DNA from: Cubamyces lactineus
Taxonomy: Eukaryota > Basidiomycota > Agaricomycetes > Polyporales > Polyporaceae
DNA: 64,000 bases
Assembly: GCA_022376465.1 (NCBI GenBank)
Contig: JACDTU010000004.1
Location: forward strand, 2,356,001-2,420,000
Direction of reading: 5' to 3'
Of this stretch, positions 57,460-64,000 are shown piece by piece (the first letter of the stretch is position 1; each line of letters opens with the position of its first letter). The notes beneath the pieces are model-generated. The model was given only the letters and a program-made list of their open reading frames with translations, ran no database searches and was not told the origin of the DNA. Both the position numbers and the translations under genes were made by a program.

Positions 57460-59939
57460 ATGGAGATGAGCGCACAACTCCAGGACGGTCATGGCGCCCA
57501 CCCCCAGCCCTCTCTCAACTCAGGTGGAACCGTAGTCCTCGCCGGAACGCCCCTCACGACGTCTACGACTTTCGATGGTTCTCCGACCGCAACACCCAGC
57601 CCCATTCACAGCACTCTGGACGGGATATCCGCGCATGCCGCCCCATGTCCGACAAAGCCGCCCGGCCCACCCAACATCGTCCATGTCGTGATACACACCA
57701 CGGTTACGATACCCGACTTCTCGCAATACTACACCGTCCCCATCGCCGAGTTCCGACCGTCTTATGTCGCGCTCTCGGACGGATCCCTCGTGAGCCCCGT
57801 CTTCACCCCAAACTTGAAGGTCTCAGAGTCGTGGCTGGTCATGGGCGGCGCGCTCTGCATGTTCTTCTTCATCAATACGTACAAGTCCATCTGGTACTGC
57901 CGGATCGTCAACGTAAAGAACAAGTCGCTCTTCTACATGCTCGTCGCGAGCCAGTTCATCGGACTCTTCGTCTCCGTCTTCTTCCTCGTTGCGGATTTTG
58001 ATCTCAGTGTGGATTGCACCGCGTACGTTCTTCATCCCCGGGCGGTGTCTCCACCCATGCTCAGTTCACCCTCAACGCAGTACTGGGATGATCAAGAAGG
58101 GCGGAGTGTTGCTCTCCACGACTTTATTGGTAGGCATGCGCCCTGGCCTCGATCGCCCGTATTCTCACAGTGCGTTCAGGTCCCTGGGATATTGGGTACG
58201 AAAGCGTACAAATGCTTGAGTAATGCGGGTTTTGTAGTCGTCTTCTTGGTATTAATCCGAGCGACGATCATCGCCGTGTCGGGAATTATCCTGGTGGAAT
58301 ACAGGGGCGGCAGGCGATTTACTGGTGAGTGGCCGCAGCAATTCCGATATCTGTCTACGTATTGAGCCATTATGCAGGAACTTGTGAGACTGTCTCAGAG
58401 TCAACGCTGTTGCCGGTCTCTGTCGCACTCCAGTTCGTCGAGTCTGCGTTCATTTGCTCGTGCTGTGAGTCCCCCTGGCTCGGTTTGCGACGAACGCCCT
58501 GTTAATGTCCGCCAGTTATGTGGGCGGTGTACAGGTCTTATAGGAGCCCTGCGGACCATGCCCGACTTTCTCTGACCGTCCAAGACGACGAGACGAGTAC
58601 GATCGACATGGCCGAGAAAGAGGACAGTATTGCCCGAGAAGACAGCGCGAGGCGGGGCTGGTGGGACTACGTCCCCGACGCGAATGAGACCAAATCGAGG
58701 TCGCACGTGCCGTTCAGCCCCGCACTGAGCACGCCGAAGGACTGGGTGAACCGGTTCCGCCAATGGTGGACGGGGGAGCCCGTGCTGCCTAGCACCGTCT
58801 TCCAGCGGAAGCCGTCGACGCCAGGAGAGTTTCCGATACCGCAGCCGCGGATATCGTCGGCGTCCGGGGCGAACGCGTTGTCTCTACGGCTGTCAACCAG
58901 TCGCGAGGGAGTGCGGCCGAGCTCGCCGCCGCCGCCGTCGGTCATGGAGCGCATCATCCGATACGTCCCCCGCGCGGATCTCTTCCGTAAGATGCTCAAG
59001 AACGAGGTGCGCGCTTTCTATTTCTGGGCGTGCGGCGGCGCTGATGACGTTTGGCGCGCTGTGGCAGCTGTTGTACACGACGCTACTCACCGCCATCCTA
59101 TTGGTCATCGCGATCGTTATGTGGGTCGGCATCACCCGCCACCTCCTTCTCGGCGCGAATACCTGGATCATGATTGACTGTGAGCATCCTTCGTTCATCC
59201 GGGATGCCAGCATCCATTAAGCTCATCCGACGCTCATTAATCTTTTCCTGCAGGGGTGATCATATCATTGTGCACCATGCATAGCTTCAGCAGGGTCGCA
59301 CATCGGCACGAGCGCGAGGCGTGGCTCCAGGACCCTGCCAATTGGCGGTCTTTCCGCCAGAGCCGCACCGAAGTGGAGGTCGAAGCCGGAACGTCGTTGC
59401 GCCCCAAGAACTCGCGCCGTGCGTGGTCGCCCGTCAGCGTCTCCTCGGACTGGCGTAGGCGGAATCGACAGCGCGGCGACTCGGACGGGCCGTATAGCAT
59501 ATCTCGCTACACCTACCCCGAGCCTCCTGACCCGCTATCCCTCCCGGGTCCATCGCGCATGCGCTCCGCATCGTTTTCGCGCTCGCACGAAGGAGCGACG
59601 GGAGCGTCGCGATCGACCTCCGTCGTCTCCTCCCCCATGCGCTCTGTAGACTCGGTCTTCAGACCACCGCACGCACCACATGGCTCGCCCATGATCTTGC
59701 CCTCGCCCGAGTGCCCGTCGACGAGCGTGAGCACGCCACATACGTCCGACTCGCACGCGATGCTCTCGGGCCCTCTGCCGCCCGCCCGATCACCGCATCG
59801 CGGCCGTGGCCGCTCATGTTCCGCTTCACGAGACGACCGCTCGCGCTCTTCCTCGCCTTGTCGTGGGGCTCGGCGATGTCAAGACCCGCCAGAAAACCTG
59901 GAGCCACCAGATCCCGACTCTGAACTCCCGAGGAGGTAG
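57460..59939 (+). CDS. Multi-pass membrane protein with long disordered C-terminal tail
   Basis: Family not recognised. The start is MEMSAQLQDGHGAHPQ (57460), followed by a Thr/Ser/Pro-rich N-terminal region of about 110 residues with a TIPDFSQYYTVPIAEFRPSY segment, probably extracytoplasmic. Hydrophobic segments come from successive exons: SWLVMGGALCMFFFINTY, LFYMLVASQFIGLFVSVFFL, GGVLLSTTLLVPGILGTKAY, GFVVVFLVLIRATIIAVSGI, the LLPVSVALQFVESAFICSCF stretch, LLYTTLLTAILLVIAIVMWV and WVIISLCTMHSF: about seven helices. A short cytoplasmic loop rich in charged residues lies between helices five and six. The last 200 residues are Arg/Ser/Pro-rich. Seven exons join in phase; the splice GAG to CTGTTGTAC at 59010-59070 removes a stretch that would otherwise change frame. 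The shape is receptor-like; no ligand can be inferred. Confidence 0.75.
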
Positions 59940-61033
59940 TCTTCGTCGAGTCCCCCCTACTTGTCGACATTTCTCCTGATTCGCTTTCGTTCTCGTGTAC
60001 GCTGACGCTCCTGAGCACGCGCGAGTGTCCCTACGCTCCTTCTTTGACAGTGCCCCGAGAGACCATACGAACTGTTGTACTTTTACCGTGACCGCTCCGC
60101 GCATCGACGATTGTCCCCCCTTATCTACCTACCTACCTACCTACCTACCTACATACATACATACGTCTACGTACTACTGGTACTTACGCGTACTATCTGC
60201 CGGCCTCCCGCTGCTGCTGCTGCTATAGTGCACGGTATGATACTGTACTGTACTGGGTATCGCATATTACTGGACGTGCCCGCGTTATACGTATATACGT
60301 ATACGTTTGGCCGCGCATCTAATCGTCTACTACTAGTACGTCGCACCTTTTTTTTCTCTCGCACGTGTAACATATCGCTGGCCCACCTCTGCATGTCGCA
60401 TGTCGCATCGCTCTCATTTGTCGTGCATTTTTATTTCTTTCATTTTCGTGATGCATTGACAGGGACACGGTCGGAGAGAGCGTTCCCGTGCTGTGAGGTG
60501 AGCTCGGAATTTATCACAACCGTGGATTGGTGGTATGTGCGCCATTTGTTGATTTCGCTTCGAGGTTCAACTCGCCAAAGGTGACCTTCGATTGCCTGCA
60601 ATTGCACGTCCATGATCTCAGACCAAGCTGACTCCAACTTTTACAGCTATACGATGTGTGCGGCATCATGATGTTTACTACTACTGACCACCACGTATCC
60701 TGAGCCCGCCATTGAGATTCGTTTCCAGACCGCACATGTGCATGCCAGTACTACTAGGTCCACTTGCGGCTGACCAGTTTGCGTGCAACGGTGGAGCAAG
60801 TCAGCCTCCCATGTACAGCACCATGGTAGTAGGCTGACTGGAAACACGAGGTGAAGCTCAGCCTACTTGCCCGTTTTCTCTAACGCACTCTTGTCCCTCC
60901 TCGCCATTTTCTGTGAAGCTGGGCTTCGCGATTCAGCCGGTGTCTCTGCATTCGTGGCTTTCCTAGCAGCATACGCACTTGCTCCCTCAAGTCATTGGAC
61001 TGGTTCCTCAGACTGGTGACGTTGCTAGCAGCA
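59940..61033. other. Intergenic, AT-richer, with a microsatellite
   Basis: About 1.1 kb with tetranucleotide repeats, T-runs near 60350 and palindromic gtatatacgtatac near 60290-60305. No convincing gene was seen on either strand. It should include the promoter of the lyase gene at 61034. Confidence 0.45.
60125..60164 (+). repeat. (CTAC)n/(ATAC)n microsatellite
   Basis: About seven perfect CTAC units are followed by three ATAC units in uninterrupted tandem. Confidence 0.9.
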
Positions 61034-63409
61034 TGCAGCACATCTGCTGGGTTCGTCGATTTCTCGGTGCCTTGATCCTGACGACGACAGCTGGTCTTGT
61101 CGCCGGTAAGTGTCCATCCGCTCCACCCTCAGGCAAGGAGCTTGGAGGCTGACGCCGTATGCATATGCTCATAGCGGACCCGAACGATTGGGTGAACGTC
61201 AACTACGTCCTCCAGCAGTCCACCGCAGGCAACACCGCTGCGGCGAGGCAGAGTATCCTTGACAAGGCCAGCAGCAGCGCAAAGTCCGGCCCGTGGAGTA
61301 AGCCGTCTCTCCTCGCACCGGAATGCGACTAGGCCATTGACCGGCTGGCTTGATCGATAGGTGTAGTAAACAAGAACAGCGTATCTCCTTCGAGCGGAGA
61401 CGTCCACGACTATCTCAGCTGGGCACCATAGTGAGTTTGTCCGCTGCATTGCGAGCGACGTCGGGGATGCTGACGTGTAGCAGCCACTGGCCGAATTGCA
61501 ACTGGTGCTCGAAAGGGACGAACCACCTCTCGGGGCCGAATCAGGGCGGCAACTCTACCGATGACGACGACGGTTCGGATGACGGCAGCAGCGATGGCGA
61601 CAACGGCGACGACCCGTATGAAGATGGCGGGGACGACGGCGACGACGCGTACGAGCTGGCCGTGCTCAGTAATCTCACGTTAGGCCGTCGGGGTGCAAAA
61701 AGTCACGGGCACGCCCATCGGCGTATGGTTCGACGAAAGCGGGGTGCATTGCACCACAGCACGTCGGGGTCGATGGCGATGCCCGCGCGCCGGCAGGAGA
61801 CTTGGAGCAGCGATACCGTCGGATGGGCGACAGCAGCGATGTTCGACGCTCTGCCTTTGCCCACCGACGGAGATGCGCCTGTCCCGACTGCCCCGCCTGA
61901 TCTAGGGAATTTGCCCTCGACTGGCTCTAGTTCGTCTTCTGTGAAGACTATCAACGGGACCCCTGCGCCCGCCCAGGCACCTGCGAAGACCCAGGCGAGC
62001 AAGTGCACGCCGTCGCCAACGAAATCTCTTGCGCCATCAGCCAGTACGGTGCTTCATCCACCATCCAGTTGATTCTCCACTCACATCTCTATCTCATAGC
62101 ATGGACTACCTGTCCGTATGTCGTCCGTGACGGTAAGGTCAACCCCGACGTGCGGACCCTCCCAGACTCTCCTTCCGCGGTCGACATGGCGCAGTCCGTG
62201 CTGTACAACGCAGTCGCGTACGGGACGCAGAAGACGCGGACGTACTCGCAGAACGTCGCAAGGTTCATCGACGCGTTCTTCCTCGCGTCCTCGACAGCGA
62301 TGAACCCGAACATAAACTACGGCCAGCAGGTCCGTGGACCCGGGAAGGACCACCAATACGGGACGTACACGGGCATCCTCGACTTGCGCGGGCTCGTCAA
62401 GGTCGTCAACGCCATCCAGATCATGAAAGCAACCGCGAGCCCGGACTGGACCTCATCGAGGGACAAGGCGATGACCAGCTGGATGCAATCCTACGTGTCG
62501 TGGCTCCAGAACAGCGCTCTTGGCAAGGAAGCTGCGTCCAAGGCGAAGTGAGTTTGGTCCTATATGATGTCCATTGAGCAGTGGCCTAACGTCCTGAAAG
62601 CAACCATCTCACCTTCTATATCAACCAACTCGTCGCTGCAAAGATGTACATTGGCGACACACAGGGCGCTCAGAATGCGCTTAAGCAGTACTTCACGAAC
62701 CAGTTCCTCGATCAGATCGCTGCTTCGGGTGAGCAGCCCTTCGAAGCCGTTCGGACTCGCCCGTACCATTATCGCTGCTTCAACTTGGAGGCTATGATTG
62801 TGAGTGTACCACCATGATCTAACGCTTTCGCGCACTGACAGCCGTTCGATGTGATAGACCAACGCCAAGCTCGGTGACCAGCTGGGCATGAACTTCTGGA
62901 CAGCGAAATCCAAGTACGGTGCGACGATCCAGACCGCACTCGATTACACGATGGGTCTGGACCCCAAGGGCGAGGACGTGTCGGACATCTTCCCGCATGT
63001 CGCGGCAGTCGCGGCGGCTTATGGGGACCCAAAGGGCAAGTACGCGGCATTCCTCCAGCAGAAGGACGGCAGTTACAGCAGCCAGCCGTTCTGGTTCTAC
63101 GACCAAAGCGGGGCGCTTCCGAACTCCCCAGCTGGGAGCCACGCCAAGCACCGGCGCGATGCGATCCAAGAACCCATCGCGAACGTTACGAAAGCATTGA
63201 GTGCAGATACGGTCGGCAGCATGCACCAGATGGCAGCACAGGTCTTGGACGATGTGGGTTCGGGCAGGATGGGATTTGAATGCCCAAAGGTGTTCCAGTG
63301 GGCAAAAGAGACGGAGCTGGAGGTTGGGTTGCGAGTAGATTGCGAAGAACTCAGGCCGTTTTACGAATTAGCGGGTTTGGTAGACCCTGATGATGACCTG
63401 TCATTCTGA
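61034..63409 (+). CDS. Secreted alginate-lyase-like (chondroitin AC/alginate lyase fold) protein with disordered insertion
   Basis: Members of the alginate-lyase family cleave uronic-acid polysaccharides by beta-elimination; fungal members are thought to act on glucuronan-like polymers. ATG 61034 starts a signal peptide (MQHICWVRRFLGALILTTTA); the mature part begins near ADPNDWVNVNYVLQQS. The (alpha/alpha)-barrel signature YLSWAPYHWPNCNWC appears after intron 2, and the domain resumes at TCPYVVRDGKVNPDVRTLPD, then GILDLRGLVKVVNAIQIM, NNHLTFYINQLVAAKMYIGD, GEQPFEAVRTRPYHYRCFNL and NLEAM. Between WC and TCPYV sit roughly 170 residues of low-complexity sequence: an acidic run (DDDDGSDDGSSDGDNGDDPY), basic RRMVRRKRG, then Ser/Pro/Thr. 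Other members have a short loop here. The catalytic His/Tyr are presumably in RTRPYHYRCFN, by family knowledge. Confidence 0.85.
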
Positions 63410-63670
63410 ACTGGCCGTGAATTGCAGTCTTTTCTAAGAAAGGCCAGACACGGTGCTTGTCACGAGAAAGAAAGAACGAGCAGGATGAACCAGGGACGCC
63501 GGCGCCGGGAGGAGGGATGACCAGAGGCGCCGGAATACGGACAAACAAGAGCGGCCGTGACAGTTGTGCGGCCGTGTGCGCTGTTCCTCGTTACGCCATC
63601 ATCCTCTCTCTCACCTAGCCTCCGCCTTGTATTGTATTTCTCTCCCCTCCACGACCCCCCGACATAGACA

Positions 63671-64000
63671 ATGGCCGACGCTGCTTCAGGCTCGACAGAG
63701 AGGTCCGTCCAGGTCAAGCTGGTGCTGCTAGGTGAGCTCTCGCGCTCCGCTTTCGGCCGTCCGCCCCCGCCCCGCACCTCCTTTGCTTCTGCACCGTCCG
63801 CAGCCAGTGCAGCGCGACGGCACACCTGACCGCATCCCTACTTCATTTCAATGCATTCCACGTGTGGCAAGATGGCTGATGGGCTCGGGCCCTCGCAGGT
63901 GAGGCAGCAGTCGGAAAGTCATCAATCGTGCTGCGATTCGTGCGTAATCTCCATACCACACGCCATATCTCCTCTGTAACCTCCCTCCCGTAGGTTTCAA
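63671..64000 (+). CDS. Rab5/Ypt5-type small GTPase, first exons (runs off the right edge)
   Basis: Rab5-family GTPases control early endosome fusion. Exon 1 (63671-63731) encodes MADAASGSTERSVQVKLVLL plus one base. A long first intron of 167 nt (63732-63898) precedes exon 2 (63899-63939). Splicing gives the P-loop GEAAVGKSSIVLRF. After a 54 nt intron, exon 3 begins at 63994 with VSN. The GEAAVGKSS-V/I-VLRFV pattern is typical of Rab5 over other Rabs. Effector loop, switches and C-terminal prenylation site lie beyond the window. Confidence 0.9.

Overview
The window is nuclear DNA of a filamentous basidiomycete, most likely an Agaricomycete and plausibly a plant-biomass degrader. Genes are dense on both strands and cut by many 50-70 nt GT-AG introns. 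The families fit this: a HET-domain protein, GH131, a monofunctional GART, and an INO80 Ies2 subunit. Nothing prokaryotic, viral or clearly transposon-derived was seen. All gene models were spliced by hand by matching reading phase across GT/AG sites. Single-base errors at exon edges are possible.

Layout, 0-31 kb. The 5' end of a SAP-motif gene (minus, runs off the left edge) diverges from a flavocytochrome b2-type lactate dehydrogenase (981-3104, 12 exons). A HET-domain gene with an apparent frame break (3267-5269, minus) and GART/ADE8 (5674-6475, minus) follow. Next come a seven-helix membrane protein with a long tail (7519-10556), a membrane J-protein (10985-11862), two unrecognised disordered proteins (12180-13853 plus; 14977-16248 minus), and a secreted glucanase pair: GH131 (17719-19300) and GH3 beta-glucosidase (20302-24729). 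The GH3 gene is split into about 33 exons, including ones of 4 and 6 nt. A LIM-domain protein with an 11-residue tandem repeat (25141-28672) and an F-box-like protein (28977-30879) close this part.

Layout, 31-52 kb. A 16-exon gene of unknown role (31255-34544, minus) lies downstream of an RNA polymerase III neighbourhood. That neighbourhood holds the Pol III subunit Rpc5/Rpc37 (34687-35644, minus), a divergent TFIIIA-like nine-finger protein (35795-37577) and a tRNA-Glu(CTC) gene (37764-37835). After it come a membrane-anchored amidohydrolase (38103-41949), a very large protein combining CNH-like and GYF-like segments (42355-46735, minus), cyclin H (47639-48877, minus), a GPI-type Kre9/Knh1-like surface protein (49300-50649) and INO80 subunit Ies2 (50936-52330, minus).

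Layout, 52-64 kb. A degraded, gene-less 2.6 kb stretch (52331-54976) precedes a DUF7726 protein with a non-GT donor (54977-55860), adenylate kinase 6/Fap7 (55967-56634, minus), a second multi-helix membrane protein with a long tail (57460-59939), a secreted alginate-lyase-like protein with a large disordered insertion (61034-63409), and the first exons of a Rab5/Ypt5 GTPase (63671 to the right edge).

How the genes work together. Most are independent housekeeping genes. Two functional groupings stand out: the tandem secreted GH131-GH3 pair, which could act on beta-glucan, and the Rpc5/TFIIIA pair with a tRNA gene beside it, all parts of Pol III transcription.
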